Source: an uncultured Jannaschia sp. (GTDB lineage Bacteria; Pseudomonadota; Alphaproteobacteria; Rhodobacterales; Rhodobacteraceae). Taken from it: DNA of 64,000 nt. Below, piece by piece: positions 27,807 through 37,907 of the stretch. Both the position numbers and the translations under genes were made by a program. Location: contig NZ_CANLTQ010000004.1 in assembly GCF_947494025.1 (NCBI RefSeq), positions 62,001 through 126,000 on the forward strand, in the 5' to 3' direction. How positions within the stretch are numbered: the first letter of the stretch is position 1; every line of letters starts with the position of its first letter. The notes beneath the pieces are model-generated. The model worked only from the letters and a program-made list of their open reading frames with translations, was not told where the DNA came from and did no database searches.

Positions 27807-29135
27807 TCACCAATTGTCCCGGAACCACCGCAGCGCGCGGGCGAACGAGCGGCCGGACGTGTATTGCGGCACCGGGTCGAAGTCCCAGAACTCGTCCTGC
27901 GGCTCCGCGCCCTGCATGCAAAGGCCGACCGACGCCGCGAAGGCCGGCCCCTTGGCCGCGTCGGGCAGCCCGTGCACGCGGAGCGGCCGGCCGAGACGGA
28001 CCTGGTTTCCGAGGATGCGCTGCGCCATCTGGTCGAGGCCGGGTAGCTGCGAGGCGCCGCCGGTCAGCACGATCCTCTGGCTCGGCAACTCGCTGAAGCC
28101 CGCATTGTCGAGCGTGGTGCGCACCTCCACGAGGATCTCCTCCACGCGGGGCCGTATGATCCCGATCAGCTCCGTCCGCGTGACCTCCCGCCGGTCGTGG
28201 TGCCAGTCGCCGGTATCCGCCTCGAGCGAGATCATCTCGCGGTCGTCCATTCCGGTCGCGTGCACCCCGCCGTAGCGGGTCTTGATCGTTTCCGCCGTGG
28301 CTGTCGGGATGCGCAGGCCCTGGCTGATGTCGGAGGTGACCTGGGCGCCGCCGAACGGCACCGTTTCCGCATAGACCATGTGCTTGCGCATCCAGATCGA
28401 GATACCGGTCGTCCCGCCGCCCATGTCGATGCAGGCCGCTCCGAGCTCCTTCTCGTCCTCGACCAGCGCGCTCGTCGCCGCCGCGTAGGATGCGTTGGCG
28501 AGTCCCGCGAGCTCCAGATCGCAGCGATGGATGCAGGTGAGCAGACTTTCGATCGCATGGGCGTCCACCGACAGCAGGTGCATGTCGGCACGCAGCATCT
28601 CCCCGGTCTGTCCACGTGGATCGCGCAGCGTGGTCCGGTGATCGATGCCGAAATTGACCGGCTGCGCGTGAAGCACCTCCCGCCCGGGCCCCAGATCCGG
28701 CGTGTCGACCGAGGACAAGACCCGGCCCACGTCGTGCACGGTGCAGGGCCCCGCCTCGAGCATCACCTCGCCCGACAGCGGATAGGAGGCCGGCCGCCCG
28801 CCGGAGAAGCAGGCGATGACGTGGTCGACACGCATGTTCGCCATCCGTTGCGCGCCCTGCACGACGGTGCGGATCGCGCGCTCCGTCTCGGGCATGGCGT
28901 CGACCTCGCCCTGCCGGATGCCGCGGGAGCGGGTCGTCGCCGCACCGATCACGCGAAAGTTCGACTGCCCGGCCATGTGGCCCACGCCCTCGCCCTGCGG
29001 CGTGTTCTCCTCGAAGCGCAGAACGAGGCAGGAGGTCTTGAAGGTGCCCACGTCGAGGATGGCGATCACACCACGCTGCAGGGCGGCCTGCCGCGTGCGG
29101 CGCATCGCCCGCTGGGCTCGGAACAATCGGCTCAT
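27807..29135 (-). CDS. ftsA: Cell division protein FtsA
   Basis: A 442-aa actin-like protein that anchors FtsZ to the membrane. The phosphate-1 motif is AILDVGTFKTSCL, the phosphate-2 motif CIDMGGGTTGISI, and the adenosine motif VLTGGASQLPG. The C-terminal SFARALRWFRDNW is an amphipathic membrane-targeting helix. The ATG overlaps the ftsQ stop by four bases (ATGA), which ties the two together. The frame is open far upstream, but only this start fits both the family and the junction. Confidence 0.97.
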   Translation of the reverse strand: MSRLFRAQRAMRRTRQAALQRGVIAILDVGTFKTSCLVLRFEENTPQGEGVGHMAGQSNFRVIGAATTRSRGIRQGEVDAMPETERAIRTVVQGAQRMANMRVDHVIACFSGGRPASYPLSGEVMLEAGPCTVHDVGRVLSSVDTPDLGPGREVLHAQPVNFGIDHRTTLRDPRGQTGEMLRADMHLLSVDAHAIESLLTCIHRCDLELAGLANASYAAATSALVEDEKELGAACIDMGGGTTGISIWMRKHMVYAETVPFGGAQVTSDISQGLRIPTATAETIKTRYGGVHATGMDDREMISLEADTGDWHHDRREVTRTELIGIIRPRVEEILVEVRTTLDNAGFSELPSQRIVLTGGASQLPGLDQMAQRILGNQVRLGRPLRVHGLPDAAKGPAFAASVGLCMQGAEPQDEFWDFDPVPQYTSGRSFARALRWFRDNW

Positions 29136-30031
29136 TCTTTTCTCCCGGCATAGGACAGGCGTTCGAGATCCCGCAGGCGGCGCAGCTCGGCGCGGGCCGT
29201 CTCCGAAAGCCGCAGGACGGGGCGGTGCGACAGGCGGAGGTCGACGACCATCACGTCGCGATTGAGCACGTCCCTGGCGGCATGCATGGCGAGCGCCCGG
29301 TCGAGCGCCGCGGCCGGCGCCTCCTCGGGCAGCGCGATCCGCTGGTCGCGCGTCAGGATCAGGTCCCAGCGACGGTTGCCGACCCGCGTCAATCCGACCA
29401 GCCGGTCGGCGATCGGGGCGGCCGCCTCGATCAGGGCGAGCGCCTCGGGCACCTTGCGGTCGGCCCCCTCCCCCGCGATGAGCGGCAGCGAGCCGGCTTC
29501 CGACAGGTGGTCGAGCGTCGCGACGCGATGGCCGGTCGCATCCAGAAGCTCCACCCCGCGCGGGCGTCGCCAGGCCACCGCCGGATCGCGCTCCGTCACC
29601 TTCAGGAGCAGGACGCCCCCGGACCGGATGCGAACCTCCGCGTCCCGCACCGGATCGAGGTCCAGAAGCAGGGCGCGCAGGTTCTCGATGTCGAGCTGGA
29701 ACTGCGACAGCGGCAGGTCGATGGGCAGCGCCTCCTCGATGTCGGAGCGCAGATCCGCGGACGCGCCCTCGACGCGCAGCTCGTCGACCATGAATTCCGG
29801 GCGGTTCTGCACCTCCTTCACGAAGGCGCTCCAGCCGTCGAGGATCGCCGCGACGCGGGCGTCGTCGTTGATGTACCAGGTGAACAGCGCGACAAACGCG
29901 AGGCTCGGGATGCCGGTGCGGATGAGTGCGCGGAAAAGCGGCGTGAGCCAAAGCCGCTCCCAACGGTAACGCCATTTCGACGGCGCGGGATCGGCCCGCT
30001 CGACATCGGCCTGCGCTTTCACCGGTCGCAC
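29132..30031 (-). CDS. ftsQ: Cell division protein FtsQ
   Basis: A 299-aa bitopic division protein: a basic cytoplasmic N-terminus, one membrane helix (about [18 protein letters not shown]), a POTRA-like domain starting at [12 protein letters not shown] and a beta domain. It links FtsL/FtsB to the ring. Several starts are possible: TTG at 30082, GTG at 30031 and GTG at 30022. I take 30031 because a GGAGG site lies seven bases before it; 30022 would give a GTGA overlap with ddl. The chosen start overlaps ddl by 13 bases. Confidence 0.93.
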   Translation of the reverse strand: MRPVKAQADVERADPAPSKWRYRWERLWLTPLFRALIRTGIPSLAFVALFTWYINDDARVAAILDGWSAFVKEVQNRPEFMVDELRVEGASADLRSDIEEALPIDLPLSQFQLDIENLRALLLDLDPVRDAEVRIRSGGVLLLKVTERDPAVAWRRPRGVELLDATGHRVATLDHLSEAGSLPLIAGEGADRKVPEALALIEAAAPIADRLVGLTRVGNRRWDLILTRDQRIALPEEAPAAALDRALAMHAARDVLNRDVMVVDLRLSHRPVLRLSETARAELRRLRDLERLSYAGRKE

Positions 30032-30945
30032 GAGGCGTCCTCCACGAGTTCCGCGCAAAGCGCCGCGAAGGAGATCCCGCAATGCGCGGCCTGCTCCGGC
30101 GCGTGTGAAGTCGGCGTCATGCCGGGCTGCGTGTTGGTTTCGAGCAGGATCAGTCCGTCCAGGCCGCGACGTTCGTCCCAGCGGAGATCCGACCGACTGA
30201 TCGAGCGGCAGCCGAGCGCGCGATGGGCGCGCACGGCGTAGTCGTGGCAGGCGGCGGTGATCTCCGCCGGCAGGTCGGCCGGAATCGTATGGCTGCTACC
30301 TCCGACCTCGTATTTTGCGGCGTAGTCGTAATCGCCCTCGAAATGGATGTCGGTGATCGCGAGCGCCCGCTCCGTCCCGGGGGCCCCCAGCACGGTGCAG
30401 GTCAGCTCGCGGCCTGGCGCGTAGCTCTCCACCATCACCTCCGCCGGCATCGTATCCGCGAGGCGCGGCGGCGTGTTCGCCCCCTCGCGTACGATATAGA
30501 TGCCGACGGAGGAGCCCTCGGCGTTGGGCTTCACGACATAGGGCGGCGGCAGGACATGCGCGGCCATCGCCGCGGCCTTCGGGACGATCCGGCTTTCCAC
30601 CACGGGCAGCCCGACCGCGCGGAACACCGCCTTGGCGCGGGTCTTGTCCATTGCGGTGGCCGAGGCCAGCACGCCGGAATGGGTGTAGGGCAGCCTGAGC
30701 CAATCGAGCAGGCCCTGAACGCATCCGTCCTCGCCCCACCGGCCGTGCAGCCCGTTGAAGACGACGTCGGGGGCCACGGCGTGCAAGCGCTCCACCAGGT
30801 CGTCGCCCGCGTCGATCTCGCTCACGCGGTAGCCCGCCGCGCGCAACGCAGCCGCGCAGCCGCGCCCGGAGGAAAGGCTGACCTCACGCTCCGCCGACCT
30901 GCCGCCCATGAGGACGGCGACATGCTTGGGTGTCCTGCCCGACAT
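30019..30945 (-). CDS. ddl: D-alanine--D-alanine ligase
   Basis: A 308-aa ATP-grasp enzyme joining two D-alanines for murein precursors. Visible features are the [17 protein letters not shown] opening, [16 protein letters not shown], the lysine-containing [18 protein letters not shown] site and the [13 protein letters not shown] magnesium/omega loop near the end. SRSDLRWDE supplies the conserved Arg-Asp region. The ATG at 30945 follows an AGGAACGGG site. About 70 bases separate it from murB; it overlaps ftsQ. Confidence 0.97.
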   Translation of the reverse strand: MSGRTPKHVAVLMGGRSAEREVSLSSGRGCAAALRAAGYRVSEIDAGDDLVERLHAVAPDVVFNGLHGRWGEDGCVQGLLDWLRLPYTHSGVLASATAMDKTRAKAVFRAVGLPVVESRIVPKAAAMAAHVLPPPYVVKPNAEGSSVGIYIVREGANTPPRLADTMPAEVMVESYAPGRELTCTVLGAPGTERALAITDIHFEGDYDYAAKYEVGGSSHTIPADLPAEITAACHDYAVRAHRALGCRSISRSDLRWDERRGLDGLILLETNTQPGMTPTSHAPEQAAHCGISFAALCAELVEDASCDR

Positions 30946-31016
30946 ACCCGTTCCTGCGCCTCGTGCCCGGAGCGTTGCGCCCGCGCCTTCTTGTCGTCCC
31001 CGGCCTCTTGCGGGCC

Positions 31017-31955
31017 TTACGGGAACGCGGGTTCTCCGACCCGCATGATTTCCCACTCTAGCGTCAATCCGCTATGCGCGGAAACCCTTTTCCGGACCTC
31101 CTCGCCCAGACCCTCCAGATCGGCGGCCGTTGCGTTGTCCCGATTGACCAGAAAGTTGGGGTGCTTCGGCGACATGATTGCGCCGCCCCGCATTGCTCCG
31201 CGCAGGCCGGCCTCGTCGATCAGCGTCCACGCCTTCAGGTCGTGCACGTCGTCGTCGCGGCCCGTGCTGCTGTAGCCGGCCGGATTGCGGAACGTGCTGC
31301 CTGCACTGCGGTCCTTCGTCGGCTGCGTCTCGTCGCGACGGGCGACCTGCTCGACCATGCGCGCCTCCAGCACCTCCGGCGCGCCGGGATTGGCGCGGAA
31401 GGTGGCGGCGGTGATGATGTGGCCGTCCGGCAGGTTCGAGGACCGGTAACCGAAGTCGAGCTCGGCCGCCGGGATCACCACCGCCTCGCCCTCGCGCGTC
31501 ACCGCCTGTATTTCGAGAAGGTGGTCGGCGGTGTAGCGCCCGTAGCAGCCGGCGTTCATCCGAACGGCCCCGCCGATCGTTCCGGGGATCGTGCGCAGGA
31601 AGGTGAGGTCGAGCCCCGCCTTCGCCGCCACCCGCGCGACCTGCGCGTCGAGCGCCGCCGCGCCGACTTCGACGGTGTTGATGCCCGTCTCGATGCGATT
31701 GAACCCACGGCCCAGCCGGACGACCACCGCGCGGAGCCCCCCGTCCCGCACGATCAGGTTCGAGCCGACCCCCATCGGAAAGATCGCCACCCTCGGGTCG
31801 AGCGCCGCGAGGAAGTCGCGCAGGTCGTCGAGGTCGGCCGGCTGGAACAGCGCGTCTGCCGGGCCGCCCACGCGCAGCCAGGTCAGGTCCGCGAGGTTTC
31901 GGTCCGGCGTGAGCGTGCCGCGGACGGGCGGATAGGTGACGGGGATCGTGGCCAC
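31017..31955 (-). CDS. murB: UDP-N-acetylenolpyruvoylglucosamine reductase
   Basis: A 312-aa FAD enzyme that reduces UDP-GlcNAc-enolpyruvate to UDP-MurNAc. FAD-binding segments [13 protein letters not shown] and [17 protein letters not shown] are clear; the catalytic Ser is in [10 protein letters not shown] and Glu near the C-terminus in LTLEWEI. The tyrosine-loop arrangement is that of the shorter, type II (Gram-positive-like) MurB common in alphaproteobacteria. The start appears to be GTG, 9 bases after the murC stop. Confidence 0.96.
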   Translation of the reverse strand: MATIPVTYPPVRGTLTPDRNLADLTWLRVGGPADALFQPADLDDLRDFLAALDPRVAIFPMGVGSNLIVRDGGLRAVVVRLGRGFNRIETGINTVEVGAAALDAQVARVAAKAGLDLTFLRTIPGTIGGAVRMNAGCYGRYTADHLLEIQAVTREGEAVVIPAAELDFGYRSSNLPDGHIITAATFRANPGAPEVLEARMVEQVARRDETQPTKDRSAGSTFRNPAGYSSTGRDDDVHDLKAWTLIDEAGLRGAMRGGAIMSPKHPNFLVNRDNATAADLEGLGEEVRKRVSAHSGLTLEWEIMRVGEPAFP

Positions 31956-31964
31956 GTAACCGGA

Positions 31965-33365
31965 TCAGGCCGCGAGGCGCGCGGGCAATGCGTTGGCCCA
32001 GGCCGAGATCGTGCCTGCGCCGAGGCAGACGACGATGTCGCCCTGCCGCGCCTGCTCCCGCACGAGCCGCTCCAGGTCGGCCTCGTCGGTCACCGCGCGG
32101 GCATGGCGATGCCCGGTGCGGATCAGCCCCGCCACCAGATCGTCCCGGCCCGCGCCGGGGATCGGCTCCTCGCCCGCGGCGTAGACCTCAGAGATGCCCA
32201 CCACGTCGGCCTCGTTGAAGCAGCCGCAGAACTCGTCGAACAGCGTGTGCAGCCGCGAGTAGCGGTGCGGCTGATGCACGGCGATGACGCGCCCGGTATC
32301 GCCGATGGACTGCCGCGCCGCCTTGAGGACGGCGGCGATCTCGACCGGGTGGTGGCCGTAATCGTCGATGATCGGCACACCGTTCCATTCGCCCACGCGC
32401 GTGAAGCGCCGGTTCACGCCGCCGAACGCGCCGAGCCCGTCGCGGATCACGTCCCGGGGCACGCCGAGCTCGCGCGCGACCGCGACGGCGGCGAGCGCGT
32501 TCGAGACGTTGTGGTCCCCGGGCATCGGCAGGCGGCACCCCTCGATCAGCGCGTCCTCGCCCTGAAGCTGGATGTCGAACCGCGCCGACCCGGCCTCGTA
32601 GCGCAGGTTGATCGCGCGTACGTCGGCCTGGGCATTGAAGCCGAACGTGACCACGCGCCGGTCGGTGACGCGGCCGACGAGGGCGCGCACCTCGGGATGG
32701 TCGGTGCAGCAGATGGCGAGGCCGTAGAACGGGATGTTCGACACGAAATCGGTGAAGCCCTGCCGCAGCCGCTCGATCGTGCCCCAGTGCTCCATATGCT
32801 CGGGGTCGATGTTGGTGACGATGGCAATAGTCGCGGGCAGACGGTTGAACGTGCCGTCGCTCTCGTCGGCTTCCACCACCATCCACTCGCCCATGCCCAT
32901 CCGCGCGTTCGAGCCGTAGGCGTGGATGATGCCGCCGTTGATCACCGTCGGGTCGAGCGCCCCGGCGTCGAGGAGCGCGGCCACCATCGTCGTCGTGGTG
33001 GTCTTGCCATGCGTGCCCGCGACCGCGACGTTGGACTTCATCCGCATGAGTTCCGCCAGCATCTCCGCGCGGCGCACGATCGGCAGGCCGCGGGCGCGCG
33101 CGGCATCGAGCTCGGCATTGCCCGGCTTGATCGCGGAGGAGATAACGACAACCTCGGCCCCCTCCAGGTTTTCCGCCGACTGGCTCGTGAAGATGCGCGC
33201 GCCGAGCCGGGCCAGCCGCTCGGTGATGGGCGAGGCCTTCAGGTCCGAGCCCTGCACCACGTAGCCGTAGGACATGAGGACCTCGGCGATGCCCGACATG
33301 CCGATTCCGCCGATCCCGACGAAATGGACGGGGCCCATCTGCTGGGGCAGCTTGGTGGGGTTCAT
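31965..33365 (-). CDS. murC: UDP-N-acetylmuramate--L-alanine ligase
   Basis: A 466-aa Mur ligase that adds L-alanine to UDP-MurNAc. The Rossmann loop [12 protein letters not shown] lies at the N-terminus, the ATP loop [12 protein letters not shown] at about 115-126, and the EADESDGTF and [11 protein letters not shown] motifs follow. The ATG overlaps the murG stop by four bases (ATGA), so murG and murC are translationally coupled. Confidence 0.98.
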   Translation of the reverse strand: MNPTKLPQQMGPVHFVGIGGIGMSGIAEVLMSYGYVVQGSDLKASPITERLARLGARIFTSQSAENLEGAEVVVISSAIKPGNAELDAARARGLPIVRRAEMLAELMRMKSNVAVAGTHGKTTTTTMVAALLDAGALDPTVINGGIIHAYGSNARMGMGEWMVVEADESDGTFNRLPATIAIVTNIDPEHMEHWGTIERLRQGFTDFVSNIPFYGLAICCTDHPEVRALVGRVTDRRVVTFGFNAQADVRAINLRYEAGSARFDIQLQGEDALIEGCRLPMPGDHNVSNALAAVAVARELGVPRDVIRDGLGAFGGVNRRFTRVGEWNGVPIIDDYGHHPVEIAAVLKAARQSIGDTGRVIAVHQPHRYSRLHTLFDEFCGCFNEADVVGISEVYAAGEEPIPGAGRDDLVAGLIRTGHRHARAVTDEADLERLVREQARQGDIVVCLGAGTISAWANALPARLAA

Positions 33366-34453
33366 GCGGCCTCCTTCGAGACGTATTCGGCGAGATCGGC
33401 GAGGCGCGCGGCCGCGTCGGGTCTGGCGACGGACAGGGCGGCGCGGCTCATCTGCAGGGCGCCGTCGGGGCTGGTGAGGATCAGCTCGACCTGCTCGGCG
33501 AGGCTTTGGGGGTTGAGCTTGCGCTCTGGAACGAGGATCGCGGCGCCCGCCTCGCTCAGCGCGCGGGCATTCACCGTCTGCTCGTCGCGGATGGCGCTGG
33601 CGAGCGGGATCAGGATCGAGGGCCGGCCGATCACGCTCAGATCGGCGACGGTGGAGGCGCCGGAGCGCGCGATCACGAGTTGCGCGTCGGCCATGCGGCG
33701 CGGCACGTCGTCGAAGAAGGGCCGGATGTCGGCGTTGATCCCGGCGTCGTCGTAGAAGGCCGCGACGCGGTCGTGATCCTCCGGCCGCGCCTGATGCGCC
33801 ACGCGGATCCGCGTCCGGATGTCGTCGGGCAAGCGCGAGATCGCCTCGGGCACGACGTCGGACAGCACGCGCGCGCCCTGAGAGCCGCCCATGACGAGAA
33901 CGCTCATCGGGTAATCGCCCGGCGTGATGTAGGGCGCGGCCGCGCGGGCGAGGATCGCGCCGCGCACGGGATTGCCGACATGGAGTGCCTCGACCCCGTC
34001 CGGCAGCTCTGTGGGCCAGGTCCCGCAGGCGACCGCGTTCACACGGGTGGCGAAGATCTGGTTCACCCGGCCCAGCACGCCGTTCTGCTCGTGCAGAAGG
34101 CGCGGCAGCTTCAGCATCACCGCCGCCGCCATGGCGGGGATGGCCGGGTAGCCGCCGAACCCCGCGACGAGCGCCGGACGGTCGCGGCGGAACGCCGCCA
34201 ACGCCCGGAACGTGCCGCTCGTCAGCGTCAGCGGCACGCGGGCCTTCGCCACGAGCCCGCCCCGCGCGAAGGTCGCAGAGGGAACCACGCCCACCTCCAC
34301 CTCGTCGGGGAAGCCGCCGGCATAGCGCGCGCCCCGCGCATCTGTGGCGAGCTTCACGCGCCAGCCGCGGGCGAGCATCTCCTCGGCGAGGGCCTGGGCG
34401 GGAAACATGTGCCCGCCGGTCCCCCCGGCGGCAATGACGATGAGTGGTGTCAT
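33362..34453 (-). CDS. murG: UDP-N-acetylglucosamine--lipid I transferase MurG
   Basis: A 363-aa GT-B glycosyltransferase that turns lipid I into lipid II at the inner face of the membrane. The N-terminal [12 protein letters not shown] loop, the GFGGYP loop and the C-terminal [13 protein letters not shown] and [11 protein letters not shown] donor-site motifs are present. Its ATG overlaps the ftsW stop and its stop overlaps the murC start, both as ATGA. The open frame extends upstream inside ftsW but that part is a shadow. Confidence 0.97.
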   Translation of the reverse strand: MTPLIVIAAGGTGGHMFPAQALAEEMLARGWRVKLATDARGARYAGGFPDEVEVGVVPSATFARGGLVAKARVPLTLTSGTFRALAAFRRDRPALVAGFGGYPAIPAMAAAVMLKLPRLLHEQNGVLGRVNQIFATRVNAVACGTWPTELPDGVEALHVGNPVRGAILARAAAPYITPGDYPMSVLVMGGSQGARVLSDVVPEAISRLPDDIRTRIRVAHQARPEDHDRVAAFYDDAGINADIRPFFDDVPRRMADAQLVIARSGASTVADLSVIGRPSILIPLASAIRDEQTVNARALSEAGAAILVPERKLNPQSLAEQVELILTSPDGALQMSRAALSVARPDAAARLADLAEYVSKEAA

Positions 34454-35619
34454 CGGTATCCGTTCGACAGCAGATGGTCCCCGATCTCGGACTGGGGCCG
34501 CGTCCGGGTGAAGCAGAGAAGCATCCCCGTCAACAGCCCCATCGCAATGAGCGAGGACCCGCCGTAGCTGACGAACGGAAGCGTCATGCCCTTGGCCGGC
34601 AGGAGCCGGACGGCGACGCCCAGATTGATGAAGGCCTGACTCGCGAAGAGCACGGTAAGTCCCGTTCCGGCGAGACGGATGAACAGATCCCGCTCCGCGC
34701 AAAGGCGCATGAGGCAACGCGCGGCAACGAAGCCGAAGAGGCCGACGATGCAGAGCACCATGACGAGGCCGTATTCCTCGGCGGCCACGGCGATGATGAA
34801 GTCGGTATGCGCGTCCGGCAGGATCCACTTCACCCGGCCCTCGTTCACGCCGGTCCCGAGAAAGCCGCCCTCGCGGATCGCGTCGATGGCATAGCCCATC
34901 TGCGTGCGGGGATCGACCTCGGGCGACAGGAAGCCGTCGATGCGGCGGGCGAAGTGCTCGGAATTGTGGTACGCGACCACGCCGGCGCCCCCGACCGCCG
35001 CCACCACCCCGGTCAGGAGCAGGATCGGCGCGCCGGCGACGAAGTAGATCGCCGACCACGCGACCACGGTCAGCATCGCCTGCCCGAAATCGGGCTGCAG
35101 CGCGAGAAAGGCAATGACGAAGACGAGGATCGCGAAACTGATCGTCTTGCCCGGAGGGCCGTCGGGCTCCGCCGCGGACGCCATGAGCCAGGCGCACATG
35201 ATGACGAAGACGGGCTTGAGGAACTCCGACGGCTGCAGCGCGGCGAAGCCCAGCGAGTACCACCGCGTCGCGCCCTTGCCGAAATCGGTGCCGAGGACCG
35301 GCAGGAGCATCAGCGCCACGGCCGCGAGGAAGAACCCGATCACGCCCAGCCGCCGGATGGTCTGCGGCGACAGCATGGAGGTGACGAGCATCACCGCGAA
35401 GGCCATGCCGCCAAACAGCGCCTGCCGATAGACGTAGTGGAAGGACGGCAGGTTGTTACGCTCCGCCAGGGGCACGCTCGCGGCGAAGCCCAGAAGAAGC
35501 CCGATCGCGAAGAGCAGGACCAGGGCGCCGAGCACGCCCTTGTCGAGCGTCCGCCACCAACGGGACACGATGGCCTCGCCCGGAAGGACGACGACCGCGC
35601 CATGCGCGATTTCTGTCAT
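34450..35619 (-). CDS. ftsW: Peptidoglycan glycosyltransferase FtsW
   Basis: A 389-aa SEDS-family polymerase that builds septal glycan with its partner FtsI. About ten membrane helices are seen. Landmarks are [22 protein letters not shown], the QPDFGQAML motif with the conserved Asp, and the C-terminal [13 protein letters not shown]. It is the first gene of the cluster here; the usual upstream genes (murD, mraY, murF, murE, ftsI) do not precede it, since a SCO1 gene lies immediately upstream. Confidence 0.97.
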   Translation of the reverse strand: MTEIAHGAVVVLPGEAIVSRWWRTLDKGVLGALVLLFAIGLLLGFAASVPLAERNNLPSFHYVYRQALFGGMAFAVMLVTSMLSPQTIRRLGVIGFFLAAVALMLLPVLGTDFGKGATRWYSLGFAALQPSEFLKPVFVIMCAWLMASAAEPDGPPGKTISFAILVFVIAFLALQPDFGQAMLTVVAWSAIYFVAGAPILLLTGVVAAVGGAGVVAYHNSEHFARRIDGFLSPEVDPRTQMGYAIDAIREGGFLGTGVNEGRVKWILPDAHTDFIIAVAAEEYGLVMVLCIVGLFGFVAARCLMRLCAERDLFIRLAGTGLTVLFASQAFINLGVAVRLLPAKGMTLPFVSYGGSSLIAMGLLTGMLLCFTRTRPQSEIGDHLLSNGYR

Positions 35620-35713
35620 TTATCCGCCTGTAACTTGAACTGCCCGCCCGGTTTTCCGGGTCTGATGCCGGCAGCCTAGCCCAGCTTCGCGCCTGTGGCC
35701 AGCGTTTTACCGC

Positions 35714-36304
35714 CTATCGCAGCACCTTTGCGATCTTCGCCTTGGCCTCCTCCGCATCCGCGCCGTAAGCGATCAGATCCGAGACCCGCCCGGCCTCGTC
35801 GAGCACGAAGACCGACGCGAAATGGTCCAGCGTGTAGTCCCCGTCGCCCAGGGGCCGCTTCTGCCAATAGATGCGCCAGCTTCGCGCCATGTCCCACACG
35901 GCCTCGGGCTCGCCCGTGATGCCGGTGATCCGGTCCGACTGGGACGCAAGGTAGTTCTGAAGGTATTCCACGGTGTCGCGCTCGGGATCGACGGTGACGA
36001 AGAACGTGCCGACCTCCTCGGGCGTCGCGCCGAGGTCGTCGAGCCAGGCATCCATCTCGTAGATCGTCGTGGGGCACACCTCCGGGCAATGGGTGAACCC
36101 GAAGAAAAGCAGGCTCGGCCGGCCGGTGAAAGCCGCCTCCGTGATGGACGCGCCGGACTGATCGACGAGCTCGAACGGCGCGCCGAGCTCGGTGGCGACG
36201 ACGGGCGTCGCGCGATCCGTCAGAAGCAGTCGCAATGCGACGCCGGCTGCGAGCGCGAGCAGCGCCACGAGGGCGGCAAAGAGGATCGTGCGGGTGCGAA
36301 TCAT
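35714..36304 (-). CDS. SCO1/SenC copper chaperone
   Basis: A 196-aa membrane-anchored thioredoxin-fold protein for CuA assembly in cytochrome oxidase. A single N-terminal helix (about 8-28) leads into the periplasmic domain; the copper ligands are Cys73 and Cys77 in CPEVC and His161 in DYTLDHFAS. The ATG at 36304 follows an AAAGGA site. It sits upstream of ftsW on the same strand with a 94-base gap; the ctaD product is a likely client though its gene is 14 kb away. Confidence 0.93.
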   Translation of the reverse strand: MIRTRTILFAALVALLALAAGVALRLLLTDRATPVVATELGAPFELVDQSGASITEAAFTGRPSLLFFGFTHCPEVCPTTIYEMDAWLDDLGATPEEVGTFFVTVDPERDTVEYLQNYLASQSDRITGITGEPEAVWDMARSWRIYWQKRPLGDGDYTLDHFASVFVLDEAGRVSDLIAYGADAEEAKAKIAKVLR

Positions 36305-36614
36305 CGAACGCGTCCTTTCGCGGCAAGCGGTCCCGGCCCGCGGGTTGCCTGCCATCGGATCGGCACAAACAAAACCCCCGGGAGGGCACGTTTCGGTGAC
36401 GTCGAACCCCGCGGCAAGCGCCCCTATTGTCACGACGTCCGCAGGGAACCGCCAGGGCCACGATTTCCCGCGGAAACTGCGCCCCCCTGAAACGGGCAGA
36501 GCACCGAACGGATCCGGATAAAATTGTCGGCAAGAATGGCGTGACGAAACCGGGGCCGATCGGCCAATACCCTTCTCGAACGAGTCGTCGGGTCACGCAG
36601 CAGAAGGCGAAGCG
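36305..36614. other. Divergent intergenic region, SCO1 to small hypothetical gene
   Basis: 310 bases between divergent starts. I see no frame of gene-like composition, no RNA and no strong hairpin. A short A-rich patch near 36365-36375 and GGATAAAATTG near 36516-36526 could belong to promoters on either strand, but no paired boxes are convincing. Confidence 0.3.
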
Positions 36615-36908
36615 ATGCGAGAGCAGGATCTGGAGATGGAAGTCCTCGAAGCGCTCCATGCCGGGCCGGAGGGCTACCGCGCGCTCGTCCGCGAGATCGC
36701 CTCGGCCTGTCCCGAATATCCGGCCGAACGTCTCGTGGCGGCCCTGACCCGTGTGGCGCAGCAAATGGATGCGCTGCTGCACCATGCCGGTCATCCGACC
36801 GACGAGGCGCGCCACGCCCGCGAGCTCGCGCGGAACCTGTCCGACTGCATCGCCCGGACCGGGAACGAAAAGACGAAGTTTACGATCGCCGACATTCCGG
36901 CGCTCTAG
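36615..36908 (+). CDS. Small hypothetical cytoplasmic protein
   Basis: A 97-aa, mostly helical protein that I do not recognise. It has a repeated Glu/Leu/Ala pattern, a YRALVREIASACPEYPAERL segment that could be a small winged-helix-like or helical-bundle core, two cysteines, and a hydrophilic tail. No signal peptide or membrane helix is visible. A GAAGGCGAAG site precedes the ATG at good distance. It stands alone between SCO1 and rpe. Confidence 0.65.
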   Translation: MREQDLEMEVLEALHAGPEGYRALVREIASACPEYPAERLVAALTRVAQQMDALLHHAGHPTDEARHARELARNLSDCIARTGNEKTKFTIADIPAL

Positions 36909-37003
36909 ACACCATCAGGAACACCGGGGCGAAGTCCCGGCGACACAGGCGGCGAAGTCCGCCCCGACATATCGGTCAAAGACCATTAACCTCTGGGGGC
37001 AGA

Positions 37004-37234
37004 ATGCACCTGACTCGAACCAACGAACGCCGGACGCCCACGTGGAGCGAAAGCCTGCTTCTCGCGACGCTCCTTCTTGCCGCCGTCGCGACGACGGTTC
37101 CGGTCGGGCCGGCGGTGCGGTCGACACCCTTAGCCGCCTATTCGGAGCGGGCCTCGTCCTGCGCCACGCCCTGCGAACGGGACCGCATGCCCGGCAGGCC
37201 GGACGCCCGGATCTCGGCGATGTGGCGGCCGTAG
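37004..37234 (+). CDS. Possible small membrane or exported peptide
   Basis: A 76-aa frame with a TGGGGGCAG site five bases before its ATG and one hydrophobic stretch (about 18-33, LLLATLLLAAVATTVP). It could be a real small protein, but its last 97 bases run antisense into the end of rpe and that part looks like shadow sequence. The gene, if real, may be truncated or frameshifted. Weak support. Confidence 0.28.
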   Translation: MHLTRTNERRTPTWSESLLLATLLLAAVATTVPVGPAVRSTPLAAYSERASSCATPCERDRMPGRPDARISAMWRP

Positions 37235-37878
37235 GCGGACGGCTCGGCCGCGCTGCCACCCTTGAAGACCGCCGAGCCGGCGACGAGGACGTCGGCGCCC
37301 GCCGCCGTCGCAAGCGGCGCCGTATCCACGTCGATGCCGCCATCGACCTCGAGATGGATCGGGCGGTCGCCGATCATCGCGCGTAGGGCGCGGATTTTCC
37401 CGAGCTGCGCCTGAAGGAATTTCTGGCCGCCGAAGCCGGGATTGACCGTCATGGCGAGGACGAGATCCACATCGTCGAGAAGCAGCCGGACCGCCTCGAT
37501 CGACGTTCCGGGATTGAGCGCGACCCCCGCCCTGGCGCCGCCCGCGCGAATCGCCTGCAGCGTCCGGTGGATATGCGGTCCGGCCTCCACATGGGCGGTC
37601 AGGATGTCGGCCCCGGAATCGAGGAACGCGTCGAGCAGCGGATCGACCGGCGCGATCATCAGATGCACGTCCATCACGCCCGAGACATGCGGGCGGAGGG
37701 CGCGGCACATGGCCGGACCGAAGCTGAGGTTCGGCACGAAGTGGCCGTCCATCACATCGACATGCACCCAGTCCGCCCCCTGCGCCTCCAATGTGCGGCA
37801 TTCCGCGCCGAAATCGGCGAAATCCCCGGCGAGGATGGAGGGCGCGATCTTCAGGCTTCGGTCGAACGGGCGGGTCAT
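37138..37878 (-). CDS. rpe: Ribulose-phosphate 3-epimerase
   Basis: A 246-aa TIM-barrel enzyme interconverting ribulose-5-P and xylulose-5-P in the pentose phosphate or Calvin cycles. Visible motifs are APSILAGDFADFG, the metal-binding HVDVMDGHFVPN, DVHLMI, MTVNPGFGGQKF and EVDGGID with the catalytic Asp, and the phosphate loop VAGSAVFKG. The C-terminal tail is somewhat longer than usual. It is 29 bases from the next upstream gene on the same strand. Confidence 0.96.
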   Translation of the reverse strand: MTRPFDRSLKIAPSILAGDFADFGAECRTLEAQGADWVHVDVMDGHFVPNLSFGPAMCRALRPHVSGVMDVHLMIAPVDPLLDAFLDSGADILTAHVEAGPHIHRTLQAIRAGGARAGVALNPGTSIEAVRLLLDDVDLVLAMTVNPGFGGQKFLQAQLGKIRALRAMIGDRPIHLEVDGGIDVDTAPLATAAGADVLVAGSAVFKGGSAAEPSAYGRHIAEIRASGLPGMRSRSQGVAQDEARSE

Positions 37879-37907
37879 CTGGGCCTCCGGCGGGACGTGC
37901 CCGCGCT

